Positions 52,433 to 62,732 of a stretch of 64,000 bases of DNA are shown here, piece after piece. The position numbers were made by a program, and so were the translations under genes. The notes below the pieces were generated by a model that ran no database searches, was not told where the DNA came from, and saw only the letters and a list, made by a program, of their open reading frames with translations. How positions within the stretch are numbered: position 1 is the first letter of the stretch; the number at the start of each line of letters is the position of its first letter. The stretch comes from Pseudoalteromonas luteoviolacea H33-S (GTDB lineage Bacteria > Pseudomonadota > Gammaproteobacteria > Enterobacterales > Alteromonadaceae), in NCBI RefSeq assembly GCF_001625695.1, contig NZ_AUXY01000071.1, positions 166,053 through 230,052 on the forward strand, in the 5' to 3' direction.

Positions 52433-55234
52433 ATGTCTACGTTCAAACCAAGTATGTTGACCTTGGCACTCGTTACTGCAGGCTTAAGCAATCACGCAAT
52501 TGCTGCGCAAAACGAAGAGTCGGTAAAAAATGATCAAAAGAAAGTGGAAGTTGTAGAAGTACGCGGCTTCCGTGCAAGTGTTGTAAAGTCAATCAATACT
52601 AAACGCTTTTCATCTGAGGTTGTAGAGTCTATTTCCGCAGAAGATATTGGTAAATTACCTGATTCTTCAATTGCAGAGTCAATCGCACGCCTGCCAGGTC
52701 TTACATCGCAACGATTAGACGGTCGTTCAAATAAAGTAACGGTACGTGGATTTAGTGAAAATGAAGGGGCAACGACGCTCAATGGCCGTGAACAAGTATC
52801 AATTAATGATAACCGCGGTGTAGAGTTTGATTTATACCCTTCAGAGATTATGAGTGGTGTTACTGTATATAAAACGCCAAGCGCGAACCTAGAAGCAGAA
52901 GGGATCGCGGGTGTCATTGATATGCAGACTGTACGTCCTTTAAGTATGGATGAGCGTGTTTTACAGGTTAATGCACTTTATGAAAAGTCAGATATCGGTA
53001 AGCTAAACCCAGATGCTGATGATGCTGGTTTACGTGGCACTTTTTCATACATTGATCAGTTTGCAGATGACAAATATGGTGTTGCACTGGCTTTAACAAC
53101 AAGCTCATCACCTAACCAAGAAAAGCGTTGGAACACTTGGGGTTACCCTGAGTTTGAAGAAAATGGTAAGCAGTACTCAATTCTAGGTGGTGCCAAGCCA
53201 TTTGTTCGCTCTACAACACTTGAGCGTGATTCTGTGATGTTTGTCTTTGAGGCTGCGCCAAATGACAAGCTATCTATGGTCTTTGATGCGCTTTATATTG
53301 ACTTTACCGAAGACAAAATCTTACGTGGTATCGAAATTCCATTTGGTTGGGGCCAAGGTCAACTAAACCCGCAAAGTGTGTCGGTAGACGAAGCGTCTGG
53401 TTTTATTACCAGCGCAATAACAGAAGGCCAAAGAGTCGTTGTACGTAATGACTATGAGTCTAAAGATGCGCAAATGCAGGCATTTGGCTTCAATGCTACT
53501 TATGAGCTAACTGATGCGACAACCATTGAAGTCGACTTAAGTCACTCGAGCGTTGAGAACAAAATTTGGAGCTTAGAGAGTTACTCAGGCACTGGCCGTG
53601 GTGATTTGCGTGGCGCGGCTGATAATATCGGTTATACCTTTAATGATGGCAACACTGGGGCACAATTTACTCATGAGCTGGATTATAGTGATTACGACTT
53701 AATCAAGGTGGGCGGTCCGTTGTCTTGGGGCAGCAGCACAGCGCTTAATGAAAAGTACGGTACAAACGTTGAGGATCACCCATTCCAAAATACGTTGCAA
53801 GATGGTTTTATTAATGCGCCAGTCTTAGAAGACGAAATTAACGCACTTAAGTTGGCTGCAAAGCATGCGCTAGATAATGATTTTATTAGCTCTGTGGAAG
53901 CGGGTGTGTCATATAAAGAGCGTGAAAAGTCAAAAGTATCTGAAGGTTACTTTATGACTTTAAAAGATTTCTCTTACCCAGATAATACAGGTTTGCTGAC
54001 GGTACCTGATCAATATCGCTTGGGTACTGCGAATTTAGACTTTATCGGTATGGGCGATATGATTGCCTATGACTCGCGTGCGATGGTCGCAGATGGTTAT
54101 TTCTCGTTGCTTGCAGAAAGCCTGACGGATGCGAGTCACGCAGCAAGAACTTGGTCTGTGAGCGAAGAAGTCACTGCAGCATTTGTACAAGCGAATATTG
54201 ATATGGAAGTGGCTGACATGCCGCTAAAAGGTAATGCAGGCCTGCGTTATGTCAAAACTGAAGTCGATACTAAAGGTGCAAAAGCAGGGATTGATGGCAG
54301 TGGTCAAGTTGTACTAGAAGACAGTCGAGAAAACCATGATTACAGCCATGTGCTACCAAGCTTGAACTTGTCTTTATCTATTGATGATGAGCAAATGCTG
54401 CGATTTGGTTACGCGAAAACGATTTCACGTCCAAAAATGTCTGAGATGAACTCGTCTATTATCAGATCGTACAGAGATGTGCCTGATGACAGTGGAAACT
54501 TTTGGGAGATCACTGGTGGTAACCCGCAGCTTGAGCCAAAAGAAGCTGATGGCTTTGATTTAACTTATGAAAATTATTACCACTCAGAAGGATATTTCTC
54601 TGTTGGGGCTTTCTACAAAGACCTTAAAAACTGGATCTTTGATTCAAACACAGAAGAAGATTTAACGGGTGTTGTTAACCCTAAGACGGGTCTGGTCCCG
54701 GCAAATCCAACTGCAACACGTAAACTGAAAGTCAATGGTGGCGGTGGCAACCTATGGGGCTATGAAGCGGCAGTCACATTCCCGTTCACTTTGATCCACA
54801 GCAGCTTAGAGGGTTTTGGTTTAATTGCGAGCCATACGCGTATTCATCAAGATGTTGAAGATCACAACGGTGAAGAATACAAGTTACCAGGCTTGTCAGA
54901 AAAAGTGCAAAGCTTAACTTTCTTCTATGAGAATAACGGTTTCCAGTTCAGAACCAGCATGCGTAAACGTTCTGACTTTAAAGGTGATGTATACGGCACC
55001 GGCTTTAAAACAGAGCAAGTGGATATCCTAGGTGAAACAATTTGGGATGCTCAAATTGGTTATGACTTTGGTGAAGCAGGTATTAAGTCCCTTGAAGGGC
55101 TAGCTGTGACATTGCAGGCACAGAATATCACTGAAGAGCCATTTACGTCTTTATCTGGTGACAATCATCTACAAGTTAGAGATTATCAAGATTACGGACG
55201 CGTATTCTTGTTAGGCGCTAGCTACAAGTTTTAA
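52433..55234 (+). CDS. TonB-dependent receptor, maltodextrin type
   Basis: The 933-residue outer-membrane protein has a signal peptide ending NHAIAA-QN, a TonB-box-like VEVVEVRGFRAS, the plug signature ESISAEDIGKLPDSSIAESIARLPG and NKVTVRGFSEN, then a 22-strand barrel ending in LGASYKF (terminal Phe). The plug pattern is that of the large sugar-transporting receptors of Alteromonadales and Caulobacter (MalA type). The gene context with amylases and MalR-like operators makes maltodextrin the likely ligand. A terminator follows. Confidence 0.92.
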   Translation: MSTFKPSMLTLALVTAGLSNHAIAAQNEESVKNDQKKVEVVEVRGFRASVVKSINTKRFSSEVVESISAEDIGKLPDSSIAESIARLPGLTSQRLDGRSNKVTVRGFSENEGATTLNGREQVSINDNRGVEFDLYPSEIMSGVTVYKTPSANLEAEGIAGVIDMQTVRPLSMDERVLQVNALYEKSDIGKLNPDADDAGLRGTFSYIDQFADDKYGVALALTTSSSPNQEKRWNTWGYPEFEENGKQYSILGGAKPFVRSTTLERDSVMFVFEAAPNDKLSMVFDALYIDFTEDKILRGIEIPFGWGQGQLNPQSVSVDEASGFITSAITEGQRVVVRNDYESKDAQMQAFGFNATYELTDATTIEVDLSHSSVENKIWSLESYSGTGRGDLRGAADNIGYTFNDGNTGAQFTHELDYSDYDLIKVGGPLSWGSSTALNEKYGTNVEDHPFQNTLQDGFINAPVLEDEINALKLAAKHALDNDFISSVEAGVSYKEREKSKVSEGYFMTLKDFSYPDNTGLLTVPDQYRLGTANLDFIGMGDMIAYDSRAMVADGYFSLLAESLTDASHAARTWSVSEEVTAAFVQANIDMEVADMPLKGNAGLRYVKTEVDTKGAKAGIDGSGQVVLEDSRENHDYSHVLPSLNLSLSIDDEQMLRFGYAKTISRPKMSEMNSSIIRSYRDVPDDSGNFWEITGGNPQLEPKEADGFDLTYENYYHSEGYFSVGAFYKDLKNWIFDSNTEEDLTGVVNPKTGLVPANPTATRKLKVNGGGGNLWGYEAAVTFPFTLIHSSLEGFGLIASHTRIHQDVEDHNGEEYKLPGLSEKVQSLTFFYENNGFQFRTSMRKRSDFKGDVYGTGFKTEQVDILGETIWDAQIGYDFGEAGIKSLEGLAVTLQAQNITEEPFTSLSGDNHLQVRDYQDYGRVFLLGASYKF

Positions 55235-55258
55235 GTAGAGCATTAACTTGAGAATATA

Positions 55259-55292
55259 GAAAAAGCCTTATCGTACTGCGATAAGGCTTTTT
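55259..55292. terminator. terminator after the receptor gene
   Basis: AAAAAGCCTTATCG and CGATAAGGCTTTTTT form a strong stem around TACTG, 20 bases before the next gene. Partial read-through would be needed to express the halogenase-like gene from the receptor promoter. Confidence 0.85.
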
Positions 55293-55311
55293 TATTGCTA
55301 AAGAGGTGAGC

Positions 55312-56808
55312 ATGACTGAACGAATTCAAAATGTGTTAATTGTCGGCGGTGGCACCGCGGGCTGGTTAAGTGCGTCATTGCTAAAGCGAGTACTGAAAGA
55401 TCTGGTTAACATCACCTTGATTGAGTCAGATGACATTGGCACAGTCGGCGTTGGCGAAGCCAGCATTCCGCCGATGGTTAATTTTAATGCCGCACTCGGG
55501 CTCGATGAGCGCACATTTATTGAGCAAACTCAAGCGACGTATAAGCTAGGTATTGAGTTTGAAGGGTGGGGCCACCAGGATAGCCGCTATATGCATGCGT
55601 TTGGTGAACAGGGTAAAAGCTTTCCTTTTTGTGACTTTTTTCAAGTTTGGCTCAAGGCAAAGCAACAGGGGTTAACGGACAGTTTGGCTGAGTATTCTTT
55701 AAATACTCAAGCGGCAAAAGCAAACCGATTTGCGCACTTGCAGCATATCCCCAATACACAATTGCAAGGCCTTACCTATGCTTATCATTTTGATGCAGGC
55801 CTTTACGCTAAGTTACTGAGCAAGCAGTCTCAAAGTCAAGGTGTTAGGCGAGTTGAAGGGAGAATCACTGAGGTAAAGACAGATCCTAATACAGGGAATA
55901 TCGCAGCAGTTATTCTAGCAAATGGTGAACGATATAGCGCTGATTTATATTTAGATTGCAGCGGATTAAAAAGCCTGTTAATTGACCAAACGATGAATGT
56001 TGGATTTGAAGATTGGTCACATTGGTTACCTTGTGATAGCGCGTGGGCACTGCCCAGTGAACAACTTGATGGTGAGATTAAGCCTTATACTCGCGCGATT
56101 GCAAAGCAAGCTGGCTGGCAATGGCAAATACCGTTGCAACATAGAGTTGGTAATGGGTACGTGTTTTCTAGCAAATTTATATCAGAGCAAGATGCCAAAG
56201 AAGCGTTATTGCAAAGTTTGCCAAGCCGCCCTTTGGCTGAGCCTAAATTGATTAAGTTCAAAACGGGCATGCGTCGTAAGCAATGGCAAGGTAATGTCTT
56301 TGCGGTAGGCTTGTCGAGTGGGTTTTTGGAGCCGCTAGAGTCAACCAGTATTCATTTAATCCAAACATCTATTTTACGTTTGATCAGACACTTTCCATTT
56401 GATGCGATAAAGGACAGTGCCATTGAAAACGCCAATATGGAGTTTGCAAATGAGATGGAACAAGTGAGAGACTTCATAATCCTTCACTATAAACTGACTG
56501 AAAGAGACGATTCGCGATTTTGGCAGTGGTGTAAAAATATGTCTATTCCCCCAAGCTTACACAGAAAAATGGCACTCTTTGAAGAAACTGGCCATTTCGC
56601 CGCGAAAACCGATGATTTATTTCAAAACGTAGCATGGCAACAAGTGATGGTTGGGCAGGGACTAGTGCCAAAGACTTATCATCCATTGGCTGAGCAGTTT
56701 GATGGCGAACATTTAAAAAGCTTATTGGATAGCTTAAAAGTGTTATTACAGACCACAGTAAATAAGCTGCCAAGCCACCAAGCATTTATCGATAAAATGA
56801 CAAAATAA
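55312..56808 (+). CDS. flavin-dependent tryptophan-halogenase-like protein
   Basis: I chose the ATG at 55312 behind AGAGGTGAG; a GTG two codons earlier is in frame. The 498-residue protein has the FAD motif GGGTAGW (12-18), GVGEASIPP, Lys78 at the place of the catalytic Lys79 of PrnA, the WxWxIP signature WQWQIP near 268 and Glu343 in EPLESTS, equivalent to the PrnA Glu346. All key halogenase residues are thus present. Such genes are found beside TonB receptors in sugar loci of Xanthomonas and Caulobacter relatives, where the substrate is unknown. It may act on a surface or periplasmic partner. There is no signal peptide. Confidence 0.87.
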   Translation: MTERIQNVLIVGGGTAGWLSASLLKRVLKDLVNITLIESDDIGTVGVGEASIPPMVNFNAALGLDERTFIEQTQATYKLGIEFEGWGHQDSRYMHAFGEQGKSFPFCDFFQVWLKAKQQGLTDSLAEYSLNTQAAKANRFAHLQHIPNTQLQGLTYAYHFDAGLYAKLLSKQSQSQGVRRVEGRITEVKTDPNTGNIAAVILANGERYSADLYLDCSGLKSLLIDQTMNVGFEDWSHWLPCDSAWALPSEQLDGEIKPYTRAIAKQAGWQWQIPLQHRVGNGYVFSSKFISEQDAKEALLQSLPSRPLAEPKLIKFKTGMRRKQWQGNVFAVGLSSGFLEPLESTSIHLIQTSILRLIRHFPFDAIKDSAIENANMEFANEMEQVRDFIILHYKLTERDDSRFWQWCKNMSIPPSLHRKMALFEETGHFAAKTDDLFQNVAWQQVMVGQGLVPKTYHPLAEQFDGEHLKSLLDSLKVLLQTTVNKLPSHQAFIDKMTK

Positions 56809-56837
56809 TGCGGTGTATTTTAGGAATATTGCCATGG

Positions 56838-56869
56838 CGCGAAGTATCTACCATACTTCGCGTTTTTTT
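56838..56869 (+). terminator. terminator after the halogenase-like gene
   Basis: CGCGAAGTAT and ATACTTCGCG form a perfect 10-bp stem around CTACC, followed by seven T residues. Confidence 0.92.
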
Positions 56870-56897
56870 ATATGAATAACAAATTAATCGCGACTTT

Positions 56898-56911
56898 GAA
56901 TACGTATGCAA
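56898..56911. promoter_or_regulatory. LacI-type (MalR-like) operator 3
   Basis: TGAATACGTATGCA is identical to operator 2. It lies 63 bases before the GH13 lipoprotein start, so the three-gene operon has its own controlled promoter after the terminator at 56838-56869. Confidence 0.82.
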
Positions 56912-56974
56912 GTGGTTCAACACTGGGCTGCAAGTCAGTAGACTCAATTAAAATACCAATATGACAACAAGATA

Positions 56975-58813
56975 ATGACAATAAAACCTTTGGTGCTTGC
57001 ACTGAGCTTAATATCAGGCAGTGTTTTGCTGACAGCATGTCAGTCTTCTCAACAAGCTGAGCAAGGTAAGCAAGCCGAACAACAAGAGCAAAAGCCTGTC
57101 GTTTACCAAGTATTCACGCGACTATTTGGTAACACAAACACCAATAATGTGCCCTGGGGTACGTTGGCACAAAATGGCGTGGGCAAATTCGAAGACTTCA
57201 CGCCAAAGGCGTTATCGGAAATTAAAGCCATGGGCGTGACTCATGTTTGGTATACAGGTGTGCTACATCATGCTTTAGTTGCCGATTACAGCGCATATGG
57301 CATTGGTATTGATGATCCCGATGTGGTTAAAGGCCGTGCAGGTTCACCTTATGCAATTAAAGACTATTACAATGTTAACCCTGACTTAGCAAAAGATCCT
57401 GCAAAGCGACTGGCAGAGTTTGAAGCGCTGATTGAACGTACTCATGATGCAGACATGAAAGTAGTGATAGACATTGTACCCAACCATGTTGCAAGAAATT
57501 ACCAATCTTTGAGTGCGCCGCAAGGGGTTAAAGATTTTGGCGCGCAAGACAATACATCGCTGACTTATGCCCGTGATAACAACTTTTATTATGTGACAGG
57601 GCAGGACTTTAAAGTTCCCACATCTGCTGATTACCAAGTACTAGGCGGTAAGTCTCACCCGCTTGCGGATGGCCAATTTACAGAATCACCTGCGAAATGG
57701 ACGGGAAATGGCGCACGAGCTGCGCAGCCGCATATTCATGATTGGTATGAAACCGTTAAAGTGAATTACGGTGTGCGCCCTGACGGCAGCTATGACTTCC
57801 CAACGCTGCCTGCTGAGATGGCAAAGCAAGACTACCGTGCACACTATGCATTTTGGCAAGATAAAGACCTACCGGATAGCTGGTATAAGTTTAGAGACAT
57901 CACCTTATATTGGCTTGATAAAGGGGTAGATGGCTTCCGTTACGATATGGCTGAAATGGTGCCAGTTGAATTTTGGAGCTTTTTAAACTCTTCCATCAAG
58001 ATGCAAAACCCTGACGCCTTTTTATTGGCTGAGGTGTACAACCCAACCCTTTATCGCCCTTATATTCACCAAGGAAAAATGGACTTCTTATATGACAAAG
58101 TGGGCTTCTATGACAGCTTGAAGCTGTTGATGCAAGGCACTGGCAATGCACAAAATGTAATGGATGCACACTTAAGCGTGTCAGATATAGCACCACACAT
58201 GCTGCACTTTTTAGAAAACCATGACGAGCAACGTATCGCCAGCCCTGAATTTGTAGGCAGTGCTGAAAAAGGCAAACCAGCGATGGTAGTGAGCCATTTA
58301 ATCAGTAAAGCACCGACTATGCTGTATTTCGGTCAATCGGTCGGTGAAGACGGCTCAGAGATGGCCGGTTTTGGTAAACCGAGCCGCACCAGCATTTTTG
58401 ATTATATCGGTGTACCTGCACATCAGGCTTGGATGAATAAGGGCAAATTTGACGGTGGCCAGCTAAGTGATGAGCAAAAGGCATTACGTCAATATTACAA
58501 AAAGCTCATGAACTTAAGCTCAATGCCTGCTATTCAACATGGCGCATTGGTGCAACTGAACACATTAGATAGTGCTAACAAGCCAGCTGAAAAAGTGATG
58601 GCATTTGCACGTGATAATAGTGCTCAGCAAGTCATTGTGGCAAGTAACTTTGATGCTGATAACGCGCAGCAGGTTACGATTGAATTACCTGAGGGATGGC
58701 AAGGCAAAGTCGCCGATAAGTTGGAGTCTCACCCAACACTTGTCATTAAAAATAATCAACTCAACATCACCTTGGCACCGCTTGCCAGTGTTGTGTATGA
58801 GCTAGAGAACTAA
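56975..58813 (+). CDS. GH13 alpha-amylase-family lipoprotein
   Basis: The 612-residue protein has a lipobox LLTAC-QSS, so it should be anchored to a membrane. The GH13 barrel begins VVYQVFTRLFGN and has GVTHVWYTGVLHH, VIDIVPNHVARN, GVDGFRYDMAEMV (nucleophile Asp), FLLAEVYNP (acid Glu) and LENHDEQRI (third Asp). The loop with VKGRAGSPYAIKDYYN is typical of the surface amylases in TonB-receptor starch loci. It cuts alpha-1,4-glucans into oligosaccharides outside or in the periplasm. It is first of a three-gene operon; the MFS gene begins 2 bases after it. Confidence 0.92.
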   Translation: MTIKPLVLALSLISGSVLLTACQSSQQAEQGKQAEQQEQKPVVYQVFTRLFGNTNTNNVPWGTLAQNGVGKFEDFTPKALSEIKAMGVTHVWYTGVLHHALVADYSAYGIGIDDPDVVKGRAGSPYAIKDYYNVNPDLAKDPAKRLAEFEALIERTHDADMKVVIDIVPNHVARNYQSLSAPQGVKDFGAQDNTSLTYARDNNFYYVTGQDFKVPTSADYQVLGGKSHPLADGQFTESPAKWTGNGARAAQPHIHDWYETVKVNYGVRPDGSYDFPTLPAEMAKQDYRAHYAFWQDKDLPDSWYKFRDITLYWLDKGVDGFRYDMAEMVPVEFWSFLNSSIKMQNPDAFLLAEVYNPTLYRPYIHQGKMDFLYDKVGFYDSLKLLMQGTGNAQNVMDAHLSVSDIAPHMLHFLENHDEQRIASPEFVGSAEKGKPAMVVSHLISKAPTMLYFGQSVGEDGSEMAGFGKPSRTSIFDYIGVPAHQAWMNKGKFDGGQLSDEQKALRQYYKKLMNLSSMPAIQHGALVQLNTLDSANKPAEKVMAFARDNSAQQVIVASNFDADNAQQVTIELPEGWQGKVADKLESHPTLVIKNNQLNITLAPLASVVYELEN

Positions 58814-58815
58814 TT

Positions 58816-60306
58816 ATGCAAAAACAAAAACCACAACTGAGTTTCTGGCAAATTTGGAATATGTGCTTTGGTTTTATGGGCATTCAATTTGGCTTTGCGT
58901 TACAAAACGGTAATGTGAGCCGAATCTTCCAAACGCTAGGCGCATCAGTTGATGATATTCCTATTTTGTGGGTGGCAGCGCCACTCACCGGATTGATTGT
59001 ACAGCCGATAATTGGCTACTGGAGTGACAGAACTTGGACGGGCCTTGGCCGTCGTCGTCCTTTCTTTCTGTATGGTGCGATACTGACGACTTTATCACTC
59101 TTCATCATGCCAAACTCGCCAACACTTTGGATTGCAGCCGGTATGCTGTGGATCATGGATGCGTCAATCAATGTCACGATGGAACCGTTTCGTGCATTAG
59201 TGGGTGATAATCTTAATAAAAAGCAGCGCGCAACAGGCTATGCAATGCAAAGCTTTTTCATTGGTATTGGTGCCATTATCGCCTCTGCATTGCCTTGGAT
59301 GATGACCAACTGGTTTGGGATCAGCAACACGGCAGCGCCTGGGGAAATACCGGAGTCTGTTAAATATGCCTTTTATTTTGGTGGTGTGATTTTATTTTTG
59401 GCGGTTGGCTGGACCATTCTTAAAACCAGAGAATACACACCTGAGCAGTTAGCCGAATTTGAATCACCAGAGCTGAAACAAGCATCATCACAGCCAAAAC
59501 AACGTATTCAGTTTGCCAAGTATGCACTTGTGAGTGGCGCGATTGGTGGGCTTATTTTGGCGGGTGTTACCGTGTTGAAGCTAGAAAAAGAGCTGTACTT
59601 GTTAAGTGCACTATTACTGTCGTTCTCAGCCATCATTCTTATTGCGGGCTATCTGCAAAACAAGCAGCGTACAAGCGGTGGTTTTTACGAAGTCATTTAC
59701 GATGTATTCACTATGCCAGAAACCATGAAGCAATTGGCGGTGGTGCAGTTTTTCAGCTGGTTTTCTTTATTTGCAATGTGGATCTATACCACATCGGCGG
59801 TAACCAGTTTTCACTATGGCGCGACGGATGTGACTTCTAAAGCCTATAACGATGGTGCTGATTGGGTCGGTATTCTATTCGCTGCATACAATGGTTTTGC
59901 AGCGCTAGCAGCCGTATGTATCCCATTTGTGGTTAAACGTGTTGGCCTTAAGTGGGCGCATAGTTTAAATCTGCTTTTAGGTGCCGGTGCGCTTTTGAGC
60001 TTTTTGTTTATTTCAGATCCAAGTTTACTGTGGGTACCAATGATAGGTATCGGCTTTGCGTGGGCATCTATTTTATCTCTGCCTTATGCCATGTTAAGCG
60101 ATGCTGTGCCAGCGCACAAAATGGGCGTGTTTATGGGGATTTTTAACTTCTTTATTGTTATTCCTCAATTACTGGCAGCCAGTGTACTTGGCCTTATCTT
60201 AAGAAACGTTTTCGAGAATCAACCTATTTATGCATTAGTTATTGGTGGTGTGTCGTTTATTTTAGCGGCGCTGTCTGTTGCACGTGTAAAAACAAGCGCG
60301 CAATAA
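58816..60306 (+). CDS. MFS sugar transporter (maltose/maltodextrin permease type)
   Basis: The 496-residue membrane protein has twelve predicted helices and the GPH/SUT-like start LSFWQIWNMCFGFMGIQFGFALQNGN with GYWSDRTWTGLGRRRPFF between helices 2 and 3. This is the pattern of MalT-type sugar:proton symporters of Alteromonadales and Caulobacter. It would import maltose or maltotriose across the inner membrane for the cytoplasmic alpha-glucosidase. It lies between the GH13 and GH15 genes. Confidence 0.92.
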   Translation: MQKQKPQLSFWQIWNMCFGFMGIQFGFALQNGNVSRIFQTLGASVDDIPILWVAAPLTGLIVQPIIGYWSDRTWTGLGRRRPFFLYGAILTTLSLFIMPNSPTLWIAAGMLWIMDASINVTMEPFRALVGDNLNKKQRATGYAMQSFFIGIGAIIASALPWMMTNWFGISNTAAPGEIPESVKYAFYFGGVILFLAVGWTILKTREYTPEQLAEFESPELKQASSQPKQRIQFAKYALVSGAIGGLILAGVTVLKLEKELYLLSALLLSFSAIILIAGYLQNKQRTSGGFYEVIYDVFTMPETMKQLAVVQFFSWFSLFAMWIYTTSAVTSFHYGATDVTSKAYNDGADWVGILFAAYNGFAALAAVCIPFVVKRVGLKWAHSLNLLLGAGALLSFLFISDPSLLWVPMIGIGFAWASILSLPYAMLSDAVPAHKMGVFMGIFNFFIVIPQLLAASVLGLILRNVFENQPIYALVIGGVSFILAALSVARVKTSAQ

Positions 60307-60327
60307 AACAGCCACTGAGGAGTAAAA

Positions 60328-62718
60328 ATGAAAAAATTGTCATGTTTGTCGTTGGCACTGATTGCAGCAGGCCTTATTGGGTGTGGTAGTGCAACGAATA
60401 CGCAGCAGATTGAGACCGCACCGGGTGCGCCGGGCGATAAGCCGTTTTGGACTTATTCAGATAAAACGGGCATTGGCACGTCTTATGAAGCCTATAAAAA
60501 TGGCCAGTATGCAAATGATGCACAAACAGGTGAAGTATCTAAAGTTTGGTTTTCAATTGCCAAAGGCATGATCACTGAGACCATGTTCGGTCTTATTCAC
60601 CAAGCGCAAATTCGTGATATGCAGTTTGTGGTGACAGGTAAAGACTTTACTGTGACTGAGCGCGATGAGTTAGATGTGTCGATTGATTATCTTTATAAAG
60701 ATGCACAAGGTCGCCCTTTATCACTGGCTTATAAAGTTGTCAGCAAAGACAAGCAAGGTCGCTTTACACTAGAAAAACACATTTTCACGGACCCTGATGG
60801 CCAGACTTTATTTGTCAGAGCAAAAGTGGATACGCAGCTGAGCGGTGTAAAAGCGTTTGTAAACGTCAACCCATATGTGAATAACAACGGTCTGAATGAC
60901 TCAGCAACCGTGACAGACAAAGGTTTGGTTGCTTGGGAAGCGGATAACTTTTTAACCTTGCAAAGTAGTACAGGGTTTGAGCAAGCATCGGTCGGTTTTA
61001 CAGGTAGTAGTGACAATCTAAATGAACTTAAGAAAAATCATGCATTGACGAGTACTTACCAAAGCACAGGAGATACAAAAGGCAATGTAAACTGGCTTGC
61101 AGAACTAGGCGAAGTTAATGGATCTGCGACCTTTGACCTTGCGTTGAGCTTTGGCAAGTCACAAGCAGAAAGCTTTGCTCAAGGTGCCGCTGCGCTAAAT
61201 AAAGGCTATGACAAAGTTCTTGCACACTACAATGGCCAAGGCGAGCACATAGGGTGGGAAGATTATTTAGCCAGCCTTGAGCCTATGCAACGTCTTGCTA
61301 ACTACACCACTGACAGCGGTAAATTATTAAATGTCAGTGCATTAGTCTTAAAAGCACAAGAAGATAAAACGCACGCCGGCGCGCTCATTGCATCACTGTC
61401 TAACCCATGGGGTGACACAGTTGCTGCTGAGCAAGGTCACACAGGATATAAAGCTGTTTGGGTACGTGACTTTTATCAAGTCGCTATGGCGTTCATGGCG
61501 ATGGGCGACCCAGATACAGCGCTAACCTCATTTGAATACCTTGAAAAAGTTCAAGTAATGGATGGCACGCCGGGTAACCAAGGTGATACTGGCTGGTTTT
61601 TACAAAAGACACATGTTGATGGTGAGTTAGAGTGGGTAGGCGTTCAACTTGACCAAACAGCAATGCCGATCATGCTTGCTTGGAAATTGTGGCAAGCGGG
61701 TGTGTTAAGTGATGAAAAGCTAGTTTACTGGTACGAGCGCATGCTCAAACCTGCGGCAGAGTTCCTAGTAGATGGCGGTCTGGCAAAGATTTTGTGGAAT
61801 GACACGCAAATTACGCCTCCTGCGACCCAACAAGAGCGCTGGGAAGAGCAAGATGGGTATTCTCCTTCGACAACCGCGGCGGTGATTGCAGGTCTAGTGA
61901 CGGCAAGTGACATCGCCAAGCTAGCAGGTGATAAAGCCGGTGAGCAAAGGTATTTAGATACTGCTAAACAGTATAACGATACTGTTGAAAAGCTCATGTT
62001 CACCACCGAAGGTAACTTGAAAGGTCAAGACACAGATGGTGAATACTTCTTCCGTATCGCACGAGACGAGAACCCAAACACCGACACAAAATTAGGTGAT
62101 AACAATGGTCGTACAGGACTTGATAAGCGTCAGATCATTGATGGTGGTTTCTTAGAGTTGGTTCGTTATGGTGTCAGGGATGCAGATGCACCAAGCATTT
62201 TGAAAACACTGCCAGAGTACGAGGATGAAACGTTACCTGAAAACTTGCGTGTAAAATACAGCTTTACCTTTGCAGGTGACCCAAATACTTACCCTGGCTA
62301 CCGTCGTTACGGTAACGATGGCTATGGCGAAGATGAAGTAAAAGGGACTAATTACGCTGAGGGCGGTCAAAATACACCGGGGCAACGTGGTCGTGTATGG
62401 CCATTCTTTACAGGTGAAAAAGGCCATTATGAAATAGCGGCTGCCGCTGCGACTAAGGGCTTAAACAAAGAAGCTGTGACGCGTATTAAGCATACCTATG
62501 TACGTGGCATGGAGCACTTTGCCAACGAAGGTTTGATGCTACCAGAGCAAGTCTGGGATGGCGTCGGTGTTAACCCGTTTGGTTATCAGCTAGGTGAAGG
62601 CACAAACTCGGCAACACCGCTGGCTTGGACACATGCAGAGTACGTTAAATTAGTCCGTTCACTTGCAGATAAAAATGTCTGGGATCATTACCCAATCGTC
62701 AGTGACAAACTAAAATAA
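60328..62718 (+). CDS. GH15 glucoamylase lipoprotein (glucan 1,4-alpha-glucosidase)
   Basis: The 796-residue protein has a lipobox LIGC-GSA. An N-terminal beta-sandwich (about 40-280) precedes the alpha/alpha barrel. WVRDFYQVAMAF, WEEQDGYSPSTTA (general acid Glu) and LPEQVWDGVG (general base Glu) mark the GH15 catalytic site; GDPNTYPGYRRYGNDGYGED is a substrate-binding loop typical of bacterial glucodextranase-like enzymes. It releases glucose from dextrin ends in the periplasm or at the surface. It is the last gene of the operon and is followed by a hairpin. Confidence 0.93.
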   Translation: MKKLSCLSLALIAAGLIGCGSATNTQQIETAPGAPGDKPFWTYSDKTGIGTSYEAYKNGQYANDAQTGEVSKVWFSIAKGMITETMFGLIHQAQIRDMQFVVTGKDFTVTERDELDVSIDYLYKDAQGRPLSLAYKVVSKDKQGRFTLEKHIFTDPDGQTLFVRAKVDTQLSGVKAFVNVNPYVNNNGLNDSATVTDKGLVAWEADNFLTLQSSTGFEQASVGFTGSSDNLNELKKNHALTSTYQSTGDTKGNVNWLAELGEVNGSATFDLALSFGKSQAESFAQGAAALNKGYDKVLAHYNGQGEHIGWEDYLASLEPMQRLANYTTDSGKLLNVSALVLKAQEDKTHAGALIASLSNPWGDTVAAEQGHTGYKAVWVRDFYQVAMAFMAMGDPDTALTSFEYLEKVQVMDGTPGNQGDTGWFLQKTHVDGELEWVGVQLDQTAMPIMLAWKLWQAGVLSDEKLVYWYERMLKPAAEFLVDGGLAKILWNDTQITPPATQQERWEEQDGYSPSTTAAVIAGLVTASDIAKLAGDKAGEQRYLDTAKQYNDTVEKLMFTTEGNLKGQDTDGEYFFRIARDENPNTDTKLGDNNGRTGLDKRQIIDGGFLELVRYGVRDADAPSILKTLPEYEDETLPENLRVKYSFTFAGDPNTYPGYRRYGNDGYGEDEVKGTNYAEGGQNTPGQRGRVWPFFTGEKGHYEIAAAAATKGLNKEAVTRIKHTYVRGMEHFANEGLMLPEQVWDGVGVNPFGYQLGEGTNSATPLAWTHAEYVKLVRSLADKNVWDHYPIVSDKLK

Positions 62719-62732
62719 CCCACCTTACAAAA

